Shown here: piece after piece, positions 49,007 to 60,497 of the stretch
How the letters are laid out: each line of letters opens with the position of its first letter
Numbering within the stretch: the stretch's first letter is position 1
Assembly: GCA_015680685.1 (NCBI GenBank)
Contig: MNCI01028301.1
Coordinates: forward strand, 78,726 to 142,725
Source: Gnetum montanum
Taxonomy: Eukaryota > Streptophyta > Gnetopsida > Gnetales > Gnetaceae
Length of the DNA stretch: 64,000 bases
Reading direction: 5' to 3'
Position numbers and translations under genes: made by a program
Notes under the pieces: model-generated
What the model saw: the letters and a program-made list of their open reading frames with translations, nothing else
What the model was told of the DNA's origin: nothing
Database searches by the model: none

Positions 49007-49860
49007 TCACAGAGCATGTGTGATCATCAGAATCCTCCACGTCAAACCTATGTTCGTATTACTCAATATTTTCCATTGCTTTGCAGTGGCTCTCTGCAGT
49101 TCCAGAGGAGGTTTTGGATAGGGATTCCAAAACATGGAATGCAAGACAAATACATAATAATGAGCATGAAGCTGAAGTATAGCCGTTAGGGTAAATTCAT
49201 CAGGTGGTATTTCTTCCTGCTGCATTTCCACAAACAATTTCACCGCCATCTCAAAACTCCTGCACTCAACTTGCCTGTGTATCATCATGGTCCAGTTCAC
49301 GATTCCACCAACGTGATGAAGTCCTTTGAAAACCTGCCGAGCATCAACAATTTTGCTGTGAATGACATAGATTCTTAAAAGCAAACTCTGCACCATGAAT
49401 TTCTTGAAAATCCGAACTTCAGAGCCTAGCCATGCAGCTGCTAGTCCTTGTGCAAACCTGCGAGTGAAGCCAATACTCTTATCAATACGTTCATCTGGCC
49501 CTGAGCCTTCCCGCAACCTTCTGCAGCATCTGCGCAAACAAAACGAGGGCTTCCTTACAGCTGCCACGGCAAGCATGCTCCACAATCATGCTGAAAATAC
49601 AGTAACTAGAACAACGGCGATGAAACCTGCTACCCCCCAACAAAAAGTCCACCTCCACCTCCAAATGCACCACCCAATCCTCCGTAGTTGCCCAACCTAC
49701 CATTGCTGCACACATTCATGCTAGAGTTCAAGATTCCAGTGACACAGGAGGTATCCATGGCATCGAAGACACGGAGGGCGTAACACGGCAGGCCATAAAG
49801 CCTTATTCCTGCACTTGTCCAATATGTGTTCATGATGATCACGATTTGTTGAGAGCAGAG
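49007..49860 (-). pseudogene. PPR-like gene fragment
   Basis: The minus strand contains degenerate pentatricopeptide-type repeats: DARQVFKGL, then NWTMMIHRQVECRSFEMAVK, then KLFVEMQQEEIPPDEFTLTA, matching the usual VSWTAMI...EALKLFxEMQ...PDEFTL pattern of plant PLS-class PPR proteins. A second frame holds ALRVFDAMD and EALVLFAQML with the same repeat logic. A glycine run near 49640-49690 and frameshifts separate the pieces. PPR proteins bind organelle RNA. Only two or three repeats remain, so this is a pseudogene or captured fragment. It is more GC-rich than its flanks. Confidence 0.6.
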
Positions 49861-50369
49861 GGTTCGATGCTCTGAACTATAGCATAAAACAAAATAATTA
49901 ATTAATTAAGGAGGGCATGATGTTACAATGTAAGTTTTGATAATAATCTATATAGATATACACACAAAGGAAAAGGGAAGTTATTATTAAAAGAAAAATA
50001 AATAATCAATATATTATTGGGCATGACATGTGCCAACTATGGCTTGAATTTCTCATAACTTCTTATAGAAGTTATAACTTCTTATGGTGGTTATGAGTTA
50101 ATATTCTAGATGTTTGTAATTCACCTTAATCTCTTATGATGAGGGTAATTACTCAGAAGCCACTATAAAAAGAGCTTTAAAAGTAGAAGAAAATGAATTT
50201 TGAAAGAAACTTGAAAGAATTATTAAAGATTACTTGTAAAACATAGCTTGCTAATTGCATCAATTCAACTACTTTATTTTAATCCTATGAGTTCTTTTCT
50301 TCTTATTTTGTCTTAGTCGCTTAGCTAATAGTTTAGATAGTATTGTGTTTAGCATTTAATTTTGAGATT
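49861..50369. other. Possible LTR start region, no gene
   Basis: TTAAGGAGGGCATGA near 49908-49921 followed by TGTTACAATGTAAG could be a polypurine tract and plus-strand LTR start. CACTATAAAAAGAG near 50160 could be its TATA box. No partner LTR was found. Nothing coding seen. Confidence 0.3.
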
Positions 50370-50825
50370 TTCAGATTGCCCTTATAGCTCTATTTTGTGC
50401 AATTCTAGACTTCTATTTGGTTGCCATAAAAGAACTTATGTTGTCTTTGAAAAGCATCTTGAGCAATTTAATAGTAATCTCTTTATGAAATTGCTTATTC
50501 GAGTCTAGAGGATCTAGAAAATCTTTGATATTTTGAAATGACATGAAATAGCTTCAATTTTTAAAGTCTTTTCCTTGATGTTTCAATCTTGAAATTGTTA
50601 AATCATTTCTTATAGCTCTATTGTTTACAATTCTTAACAACTATTTAACTAGCCAAATAATAGCTTGTATTTTGTTGTCTACAAAGCATTTTGGTAGTTT
50701 AATGAGGGTGTCTTATACAAAATTGCTTGTTAAGCTCAGAAGGTTTAGAAAATTTATAATAGTTTAGATTGGAATAACTTTATTTTGAAGTGTTTCCTCA
50801 TGTTCAATTTATCTTGCATAAATGT
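50370..50825. repeat. Diverged tandem duplication, period about 228 bp
   Basis: Two head-to-tail units: TTATAGCTCTATT at 50382 recurs at 50610, followed in both by an AATTCT...AACTATTT-like tract, then GTTGTCT..AAAGCAT, AAATTGCTT and TTTAGAAAAT in the same order. The copies differ at many positions. No protein is evident. Confidence 0.65.
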
Positions 50826-50969
50826 TTGAGATTCACACAAATCTGCTTTCTTTCTTCTTCTCTTTTAAGTCTATTGAATCTCGTTCTACTTCTAGTTTTC
50901 TTGTGTATATTTTTCTTTGGGGAAAATTAGGCTTAGATTTCTATAGAATTGTGCTTAAGCATTTTTGTG

Positions 50970-51330
50970 AAATTTTATTTGTTTTAAGCAACATACTATA
51001 GGGACTATATAAACTAAGTGACTTGACAAAATAGAAATCTTTAATGGCTCATAGTATTCAACAAGGTTAACTGAATCTCTATTATAATAGCTAGTTATAG
51101 TTTCATACACAGACCCAACTATTTCAACATTCATAACAGTAAACACACATGTACAATTAGTTTGCTCTATTACCATTGAGGTTATTTGAAGGTATATAAG
51201 CCTTGGTGTTGCCAGAGACCAACAAGCATGTAAATTCAAGTTTGAAGAACACCTTCGTTTCGTGTGATTCCAATCACAAGACCAAAGGAAAATGTTGGTG
51301 GTCCCAAATGATCACCAACAACTACCTTGT
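50970..51330 (-). repeat. Dispersed repeat, partner of 10790-11125
   Basis: Reverse complement matches 10790-11125, including the tract for YETITSYYN. It begins directly after the integrase C-terminus of element F, so in the F family this could be the 3' untranslated region or the start of the 3' LTR. Confidence 0.65.
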
Positions 51331-52208
51331 GTGGTCTTCTCATCAATTGGTCCATGATAGTGTGCAAGATCTAAAACATTAAACCTAAAACACATACTAA
51401 CATCATTTAGTAAATTTATCTTAAAAGTATTATCATTGATCTTAGCCTTGATTTTGAAAGGTCCCAACTTTTTGGCTTTCAATTTGGAGAAGTTAATACC
51501 TCTCAACCATTCTTCTTCAAGTTCATCCAAACCAAGTAATCAATAGCAAAATTAGGCTTTTATTTATCCTCATTTCTTTTAGGGACTTTCTCTTCAACCT
51601 TCTTCTCAAGATTTGATTTTACTTATGTATGAAGATCCCTCATCTCTTGTACAAAATCAACACTAAGTTGAGCTTCACCATCAAAGCTCTTCAAAGTTTA
51701 CCATCTTTGGATGAAATCCATAGTTCATCTGAAATAGACTTTTGCTAATAGTAACATGTAAAACCTTATTATATGAAAAGTTAGCATGACACAACAATTT
51801 CTTTCACTTGTTTGGTTGTCCATCACATAAACATCTCAATATGTTCAGTAAGGATTTATTTACTACCTCTATTTTACCATCAGATTATGAATGATATACA
51901 CTAGAAAAATTCAACTTTGTCCCTAAAATTTTTCAAAGGGAACTCCAAAGGTGACTTGTGAATTTGGAGTCTCTATCACTAACAACCTTCAAAGAAATAC
52001 AATGCAACTTCACAACATGATAGAAAAATAAATTTGCAACATGAGAAGAATCACTCACCTTCTTACATGGAATAAAATGTGCCATATTGGAGAACCTATC
52101 AACAATAATAAAAATTGCATCATTCCCACTCTTGGTCTTTGGAATACCATTCACAAAGTTCATTGACATACTTTTGAATGGACCTTTGGAAATTGGCAAA
52201 GGCATATA
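51312..52208 (-). pseudogene. F integrase core and C-terminus
   Basis: Reads GIPKTKSGNDAIFIIVDRFS, MAHFIPCKKVS and VVSDRDSKFTSHLW (second catalytic Asp region) at 52205-51933. After frame-broken sequence it ends in a C-terminal domain, KKLGPFKIKAKINDNTFKIN ... FRFNVLDLAHYHG, at 51530-51340. No chromodomain is recognisable beyond it. It is cut off upstream by element E. Confidence 0.8.
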
Positions 52209-52213
52209 GTGTT

Positions 52214-53060
52214 TGATGAATCATGATTTGCCAAGCCCTGATATTGGATACTTAATATCAGGTACGTCATATCGTAGCCTAGATAATGATATCATGATTC
52301 CTGTGAAGGCCTATAAATATAGCACTCAGGCACACAGGAAGAGAGTCAGTTGGTAAGTCTTTAAGGTCGAGTCTTTTTATCAATTTTTAGTTAGTTTTCA
52401 GTTAGTTTCCAAGTGCATGTCCGTGGTGTGATATTTGAAATTGTACGGAACCTTTGTTTGAGTGTGATGTACTTAGACATGCACACAGCTGGCAATAAAG
52501 ATCGAGATTACTTCATCATTACAACATTCACTTAGCTTTTAATTATTTAATTGTTAATTATTTATTGTTTTCTTAGTTAATGTTTCTTTATAGTTATTTA
52601 ATATTCCTGTTGTTAATGCAGAATGAGTACGTCTTAATTACAAACATTTAAGTGTAACTACTTGGTAACCCAGTACCATGTCTAGTAATGCTTAAGTAAT
52701 GTGTGCTTGGTAAGCCCAGAAGTAGTGCACAAGGTCCAAGATGTATACGAATGATTAAGGATGGATGCTCATCTCACTTAGGCTAGCTTAGACTTTATTT
52801 TCCATTGCCTATTAGTTCACTCAAGTTATTTCTTATTAATTTTAGGAGTATCATAGTAATTAGGAATTACATCATACGCCTCACTCTGGACTAAACCATA
52901 CGTGACAAAGCAAATACTAGCCCAGGTGGGAAGATAGCGAACTGCGATCAACATGTAATTATCTAGGTGCCACAACTAGCATGTCTACGGAGTTCGACTA
53001 GATCGTGAGTGCATGCTTGTATTCGTATGGTTGAGCATAGGGGTACCTTGCCACTCATCA
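52214..53060 (+). repeat. E 5' LTR
   Basis: Begins TGATGAATCATGATTTGCC, ends CCACTCATCA. Cores at 52240, 52254, 52268 and 52288 (steps 14, 14, 20), TATA box CTATAAATAT at 52311-52320, poly(A) signal in GGCAATAAAGATC near 52491. It lacks about 14 bp of array present in the 3' LTR. Confidence 0.9.
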
Positions 53061-53082
53061 TTGGTGTCATTGCCGAGGATCG
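53061..53082 (+). other. E primer-binding site (tRNA-Asp)
   Basis: TTGGTGTCATTGCCGAGGAT follows the LTR at once and continues CGG; a clear tRNA-Asp complement. Confidence 0.85.
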
Positions 53083-53162
53083 GTGCTAGTTATCTAGATT
53101 AGTTATATCATATAAGATCGTTGTGAAATTAAATTCAATTGAGTCACACACAATTCATGACA

Positions 53163-55497
53163 ATGTCTCTCTCACAAGATAACGATAACGCAACATCTAG
53201 CGAGGCAATTCATTGGAGAACCAATGCAATTTATGATGACAAAGAAGTTTGGAGTACTCAATCTTATGCAGGAGTTTCATATGTTCATGGACACCCCAAC
53301 GATACTCAAGGACTCTTATTATCCAACTTAGACACCTTTAGTGAGGATAGGACATCCCATGAAACGAGGGGGCCTATAAGGCCTAGGACCTTCTCAATGG
53401 TTAGCAAGAGTTTATCCAAGGATGATTGGGAGACTTACAAAAGTCATGACGAGTCTTCCAGTTCTTCCTCTTCTTGTACTCCTTCAACATCAGGTGGTGA
53501 CATGGATGACCATCTCTCAAGGGATCAGCATAGAAATAAAAATTGAACCCACGGGCAAAGTCAAGAATGCCAACATGAACAAAGACAACATCATCCTAAC
53601 TCACAAACTCATAACCTACTTAGTGACGATGAACCCCTGCTGGCCACTAAGAGCCTAATGCATATACAAAAGGTAATTTGAATATCCCATAGGCATCGTA
53701 GGGAAATTCATCTACCCAAGCTTGATTTAAATGACTTTCCCAAGTTTTTAGGGGGCTACAATTTAGATTTGCAACATCATTTACAAGGCTTCTATGATGC
53801 CTATGCATGGAACAACATTGATAATGGATGACAAAGACTTAAGATCTTTCCTATGATACTCATTGGTCAAGCAAAAGTATGGTATAAGTCTTTAAAATTA
53901 CAATTAATTTACCGTTGGCCAAAAATGGTAGAACTCTTCAACAAAAGATATTTAGACCTATGCAAGAGTGTCAGCCTGGAGGAGAAAACTCTAGGAATGG
54001 AAACAAGGGTAACATGAACCCTTGGACATGGCCTTAGAAAGATATTACTCACTGTTAAACAACTGCCTAGGCCATGGGTTATCTAAATAAAGGCTAATAT
54101 ATCACATCATGGATGGGCTCCATAATGAAACAAGGGAGATCCTAGGGATGTATGTCCTAGGTCAACTATATGAACTACGAACCCACTAATTCCAAGAGCT
54201 TATTAAGCAAGTAGCAAAAGAAGAAGGAGAAATAGCCAAATGGGATAATGTTGAAGATCTCAACAAGACCAAAATTTTAAAATAACAAAGGTCCATAATC
54301 ATGAAGAGGAGAAATCAACTCATCTTAAAGAGGTGGGATCATCTTTGCCAGTACTACAATCACTAGATGAAATTGAGGCAAAGATCAATAAGATGATGGA
54401 ATGGGTACATGAAAAATGTGGAGAATATGCAAATATTATCGAAGGTAGAACCACACACAATCACTCTAACAACCAGAACAAACAGAGGATGCCGAACTTA
54501 GAAATAGGATAAAACACCATTCTTCAATCGAAAATAAGGGTTGAAGAAAATAAGGATTAAAGCTCAACTGCAAATCATAAGTATCAATGTGATGTTTGTC
54601 TGTACAATCACCCCGAAAGTCAATGCCCAGTATTGTCACATTTACATGAGCATTGGCGAGGAATGTTACATCCAAATTTTGTACAGAAGTACCATGTCCA
54701 ACCACAGTGGCAAAATCCCCAATCATGGGGGAGGTCACTGCCAAACAAACCACACACTTCGTATACCCTAACACCAAATGCTTATTATGTTCAACACTCT
54801 ATTTCCCCAACTGGATCAATATCCTCTGCTTCACCTCATCATTATCATTCTCCCAAGTACTATCAACCCATATCCTCTCCCACGAGATCACCACCTCAAG
54901 TTCCTTCCACTTCTTCTTACCTTCAATATTCTCATCCTTCACCTCCTTCTACATCACCACAAGTTGTGCCAGAAGGTTTTGCACCATAGCACAAACCCAC
55001 AAACATTACTTGTGCTGCTACTATCAATAGCAATGAGACTCCTCCACAATGTCGAAAGTTTCATTTCTTTAGGCATGACCATAGAAAGAGACAATATAGT
55101 TTTGAAACCACTACACCCTCTAACTTAGCACAAGCCCAGCACTGTGATTCATCTCCCTCCTCAAACTCCATGCCTCCTGTTACCTCATCTAGGCCATCAA
55201 TTAATGCTCCAACAACCATGTGACCCAATGGATACAACCACATAGTAAGACATATCGATCCTTGCATACCATCTTATGCTCATGGGTGCCATAGTGGGTT
55301 AGCTCTTTATCACATGACCACATCTTCTAATCTACCCCACTATGCCTACTTTAATTAAGTGTGTGAACCCCAATTTGGGTACATTCCTGCCACCACATCA
55401 AAAGATACCCAGTGGTTTGGATATGACCAAACCCCAATGTTTCCAACATGCATGGATCCAAATTTTTCATTTATTAATTCTATCCATGCTCAATAAT
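53163..55497 (+). pseudogene. E Gag (only structural protein of E)
   Basis: Start chosen at the ATG at 53163 (MSLSQD), matching the MSSSS/MSPSS starts of A and C. A Ser-rich segment near 53455-53510 is followed by DDEPLLATKSLM, also in A and C, then the Gag core (KVWYKSLKLQLIYRW near 53870). A zinc knuckle CDVCLYNHPESQC near 54590 is fully intact in CX2CX3HX4C form, the Athila type. A Pro/Ser/His/Tyr-rich tail runs to about 55220 and weakly coding sequence to 55497. The frame is kept through most of the length, with a frameshifted section near 54000-54240. Protease is absent. Confidence 0.75.
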
Positions 55498-56930
55498 TTA
55501 GTCATGGGGGATACCCCCCATTCTAATAAGGAAAATTAGTAAATTTTTTTCCTTTTCTTTGATTTTACAATTTTTTGTTTTTTTTGTTTTTCATTTTCAA
55601 TTTGTCATTTTATCTTTTTGAGGGTAATCTCATTGGTGAATAAAATACTCATGTGACTTGTCAGTTGAGGTGTTGTTCTATGCTATCAAGTCTCAAGTGA
55701 CTAATTATTTAGACAATGAGCCCACAACATCCACCCACCCATTCTATTAATAAGAGGTTCTACTCTGGGTACGATGATATTCCTAAAATCATTAAAACTT
55801 AAAGTAACTTTGTACTCATTGTGCCCAGAGCGAAAAAATGATGGACTAAGAGGGAAGGGCTAGGGTATGACATCAAGGGGACTTGTGAATTCTCTTTGGT
55901 GACATCTATATGTGCTATCATGTAGCTTGGTTGTACTAAAATCATTGTACATATAACAAAAAATAGGAGTAAGAGTAATAAAGGCACTCAATCAAGAACC
56001 TCAATGTTGTTCTAGAGGATCCCACTAGAAAGACATGGACCCATGCCTGAAGGTTAGCGGCTTCTCCAAATCACTTTTGGAAAAGACAAAGTGCTAAAGC
56101 GGCCAAATGAAGAAAAGAAAAGAAAAAAAAGAAGAAGAAAAATAGTAAAGAAAATATCAAGAAGAATGTGCTGCAAAGAAATTCCAAATCACTCCTCCCT
56201 TGTACAAAACACCAAGTGATCGTACACCTTACTATTATGATGCTCTTATGGTTGTCTATCATTGGATGAAACGATGTGATGTCACTAGTCAAAGGTATGG
56301 ACTTGTTCTAGATTTTGGAGTGATAGGCTAATCATACATTAATCACACCCCACAATTAGGATTCATTGTGCCCAGAGTAGGTTACCTCATGTCCCAATTT
56401 TAGCAATCCCTTCTATGATCTGTTTCATCCCACTATCCAAGTATTTCTAACTTGTGTCTTGTATGGCATAGAATTCACACCTCATCATGGTGGTATTTAA
56501 CATGTGTGTGTTTTGTTGCATTGGTGGGAATTACATTTAACCCTTCTAGTGCCTACAGACATTTTAAGGTGTGGTTACACAAGGGCATGATAGGTAGGAA
56601 CCTACTTTGGGGAGGACCCACTTGCATGACTTTTGTAATTTTCACTTATTGCACACCACCACATCATCTTATACCTTCCAAGTACTACATTGCTAAATTT
56701 ATTCTTCCCTTTATCATCATTTCAACTCGGACGTTCACATGCACAACTACATGTCCTTTTTCTGTACCCTTTTCAAGAACTTCATTATATAATTCCACTT
56801 CATTGAACTTTTTATGCCTTGATGTCTATTTAACATTATCCCAGACCTTCCAAATCTACTTTAAATCCTTCCTTTCTAGCCATGGAAGTTTGAAAATTTG
56901 TTAATTTTTCCAAGTACCCTATTTTGGAGG
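55498..56930 (+). other. E spacer with conserved blocks
   Basis: Starts with AATTTAGTCATGGGGGATAC, the same tract that follows pol in A, C and D. That marks the pol deletion: gag is joined directly to the post-pol spacer. Blocks GGTATGACATCAAGGGGACT near 55863, AAAGACATGGACCCATGCCT near 56030 and GGGGAGGACCCACTTGCAT near 56609 are shared with the relatives. Confidence 0.7.
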
Positions 56931-57030
56931 GGACATGATATCGAGTACCTGGTATTAGGTCCGACATGATATCGGGTCCATGCTAGTGCATACGTAATAT
57001 CGCGTCCATAAAACCCATATATATGGACCT
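56931..57030 (+). promoter_or_regulatory. E internal promoter: GATATC array plus TATA
   Basis: Cores at 56937 (GATATC), 56951 (GGTATT), 56968 (GATATC) and 56996 (AATATC) have steps of 14, 17 and 28 bp. CATATATATGG at 57016-57026 follows as TATA box. Core sequence and grid match E's own LTR. Downstream sequence does not match the LTR, so this is not a buried LTR. It lies about 500 bp before the extra ORF. Confidence 0.7.
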
Positions 57031-57425
57031 CCCCCCCCAACGTGCATCAATGTCATTTTCCACTGTTCATGTGAGGGGAGTTGTTGCAATTTTTAAGCTT
57101 GTGCACCTCTCATTTAAACATCAATATCTTGCTCATTAACACTCTAATTCTTCTTCTGATTGAACCTGCTTAAACTTGGAGTGTTTAACTTAGTTGTGGG
57201 GAAAGGGTACGCTTCAAGTTGCACATAGTTTTTTCAAAATTTGTTGTCACCCCAAGGATATCATAGGAGTAAGTCACCTTAAAAATGATAATAACTTATG
57301 CCAAACCAATTTTATTCCTTCACCCAAACCATGGAAATTATTTTTGGGATTAACTAATCAAATTGGACCTGACATTAAAAATTTTAGTAAGATTTTCTTG
57401 AAAATCTCTAACTCTGAATCACACT

Positions 57426-57519
57426 AAGTAAGAATTGAATTCCTTAAAGCCAATGAGTAAGGTATAAATCAAATTTTGTTAAATGACCTTACTAACAGTT
57501 GATCTTGGTGTGATTACAG
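57426..57519 (+). promoter_or_regulatory. Candidate intron ending at the extra-ORF ATG
   Basis: A possible donor AA-GTAAGA near 57425, a perfect TACTAAC branch-point motif at 57490-57496 and acceptor ATTACAG at 57513-57519 lie directly before the ATG at 57520. The acceptor and branch point are convincing; the donor choice is not certain, since another could lie further upstream. Confidence 0.5.
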
Positions 57520-60310
57520 ATGGCCCCTAAATGAGAACAACAAGGAGGCCCCTCTCAGGGTGCATCCAAATGGCCAAGGAGAGGCAAAGGCTAAGGACCT
57601 CCTATAGAACATGCAAAGTAGGAGGCATAATCATTCAGCATCTATCAAGAACCCCCTATTACTGCACAATCTGGGCAATTAGAAGGTGGAGAAGGCAAGG
57701 CACCTGAACATGGACAAAATCTTACGTTATCTCCAAAATGCATTTAGGTGATTCGAGAAAGGTCCATGTCAACTGCAGTGATTGTGGAACTCAATTTTGG
57801 ATCCTTTACCAAATTTTCCCCTAAGTCAATTAGAGATCAACTCAAAGGATCTCCACTATGGCCTACTCTCTTAGAGAATGTCGAATGGTATTTGGAGGAG
57901 ATGTACCAATTTTGGCATAATAAGGAAGAAAGCGCCATCGCTGATATTGTTGGGATTTTAGTTGATTTCTCTACTAAGGCCATTTAGAAGTTCTAAACCT
58001 TCCAAATATAGGGCCCAAGGTTGCTCACTTGTCCACTCACTCTAATGCTAATGCATGGAAAATATGGTTTAAAAGGACATACAAAAAGGAGGATAAACAT
58101 ATGGGGAGCTTACACTTTAAGAGAGAATCTATTTCAAAATTGGCACCTATCACCTCTTCCCAACAAAAGGATTAAACAAGATTTCCACCTATGCGACTAA
58201 AGGAAGTGCAATCCTAATGGGCAAGGTTGATGCTAACTTGCCCCATCTATATCTCATAGAAATATTGAGGTAGTTTGAAGAACGTAAGATAGGGAAGTTT
58301 GCATTGCCTTTTCCTTGCCCAATCAGGAAGTTGTATCGACATGTTGAAATTTTGGGGTACACTAATGATGTCCCTAGAAAGGCTCAAAATGCCTCATATG
58401 CTAAATTACTGAAGCCACCAGCACTAAGGAAAGATGCTGGTGAGACACTGGAGCTTGAACAAGAATAGATATTTAGGCCCACTGTACCTCAAACAGTAAG
58501 GCCTAGCCAACTTCTAGACACAAGGCCTAGTTAACAACAAGAAGCAAGGCCCAGCACACAAACCACAGGCCAACAAGACTAACCGCCACCGTCGCCACAA
58601 GATTATCGACCATCGATGAGCCATATCTGGGCCATTGCAGAAATGGTCAATTGGGGAAGTCGTGATGAGGCTAGCCTCTTCAAGATCATTAATGATGTCA
58701 TGTAGCCCACAATCTCAATTGATCATGCATGGGGTAAGGTTTCTATACAAATAGGAGGAGAGGAATCACATTGGTCACAACAGATCTTTGGAAATGTTGC
58801 ATCTTTTGAAGTGCAATTAAAAACTAGTGAAGGCACCACAGTAGTGGTCATGCAACACCAGGATACAGTTGGAGCAACAGAAGTCGTCACAAATCACATC
58901 AAAGAATCATTCAATGTTCCTATTATGCCATCGGTAGATTTCATAGGAGCACGCGATGCTCAAACCTTAGTTGATCCATCGATGACTCCTGCAGATCATG
59001 ATGATGTTTTGGATTGGTTGCTATAAAAAGGACAAGTGATGATGTCCTTGTTTAACATCTCTCAAGATGTCATAGCAACACAATCAGACCTCATCTCCAC
59101 AAAAGGAAAGCTAGTCCTAGTGGAGGTTAGGGTCGAACATGTAGAGGATGAGTTGAAAAGATTCCAAGAGAAGTTCATCGCCCTATAAACTGCACAACGG
59201 GATCCATCCCAATTTATTCCATCCAACTAGCTAGAGTCATTTTGGACAAAGTAGTTGAATAAACTATTAGAAGAGAATAAAAGGATAGCAAGGGAAAAAG
59301 AGAAGGCTGATTGGGATGCTTCAAAGGCACAAGCCCAAACGTATGCACATGCCAAAGCACTCAAGGCCTTACAAGAAGAAAATAAACACCTTGCTACTGA
59401 GAATCTCTAGTTGACCACAATCGAAAAATAGAAGAATGTTCTTGAAAAAAAAATTTAGAAAATGCAAGAATAATTAATAAGGGTCAACCAAGACTTGAAT
59501 TGCTTAGCTAGAGAAAACAAGATCCTCTTAATGGAGGAGGTACGCGTGATCCGTTAGAAGACAACTATTGAAATAAGCGCATGGCAGAATGAGGCTAAGC
59601 AACATGAGAAGCTAAATGAACATTTCCAATATTAGGTGGGAATGTACAAGCAGATCATTGAAAAAGAAATCCATATGGCCAAAGCCCATCTCAACACTCT
59701 TAGTGCTCAGAACATGCCATACTGGATACTTACACCTTCATCCACCAAGCATAACTAAAGAGTCGGGACTTGCAAATCTAAGATCTCATTGAGTACATGG
59801 AGTTGACAAACCTATAGTATGCCAACTTAGCCATGTTGACAGTAGGATTCTCGAGGATAGAATTGGAGAAGCAGGTAGCAGCCACCTACACAAAGTATGA
59901 AGCAAAATTTGTTGAATACAAAAAGACACTATAGAAATTAGAGGTAGCAAATTCTAAGTTAGAGGTGGTTAAGGCTAGCTACCAAGGGCAAAAAGATGTC
60001 ACGATAGATTTGGCTCAATGGCTTATGGATTACTAGGAATGTAGAGACAGAGCCAGAGCCTACGAGAAGGAACGATAGTTGTTTGTGACTTGGTACATCA
60101 AAGCCAATCAGATGCTTCTGCAAGTACAGTGTCCATGGAAGGTTATGACTCCATCAAATATTGGAACATCAACATGGACAACACATGATCCCCAAATCGA
60201 AAAAGAAAAGCTTCAAGCACTCCTTCAGAGATATCCATTTCCAAAGCCTAGAGCATAAGATAAGGGGAAGAGGCCCATGGAGGAGCCACCACTACCAGGA
60301 ACCACATGAG
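57520..60310 (+). pseudogene. E extra ORF: long coiled-coil protein
   Basis: From the ATG at 57520 (M-A-P-K...) the ORF ran about 930 codons to 60310, now with stops and at least one frameshift. N-terminus: basic KWPRRGKG patch, then a low-complexity linker. At 57748-57987 there is a folded-looking domain with NVEWYLEEMYQFWHNKEES. At 58811-59026 an acidic segment ends ADHDDVLDWLL. From 59040 to about 59970 long heptad-rich coiled coils follow (LLEENKRIAREKEKADWDAS; RVNQDLNCLARENKILL). The basic C-terminus ends KGKRPMEEPPLPGTT. Element D has the homologous ORF. It occupies the position of Athila env-like genes, but I see no signal peptide or membrane segment. A scaffold, movement-like or DNA/RNA-binding role is possible; function unknown. 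Confidence 0.65.
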
Positions 60311-60497
60311 TTGTAATAATTTTTTCTTTTGTATTCTATGTTGGTGTCCTAATTTTGTTTTTTTTAATTCCACACAACAACATGAAGTAATTCATAGTTA
60401 GTCAATAATCCCATATCTATCTACTATGTAATCACATGTACTCATTCTCATTTTGATTATTAGACTCAAGGGCGAGTTGTTATTTAGTTGTGGGGTA

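Noticed and set aside
49640-49700. Glycine-rich protein gene
   Set aside because: The glycine run is short, lies in a frame different from the PPR pieces and has no continuation.
56931-57030. A buried solo LTR inside element E
   Set aside because: Only the array and TATA resemble the LTR. The sequence before and after differs, no TGATGA start or CTCATCA end is present, and element D has a matching site at the same place.
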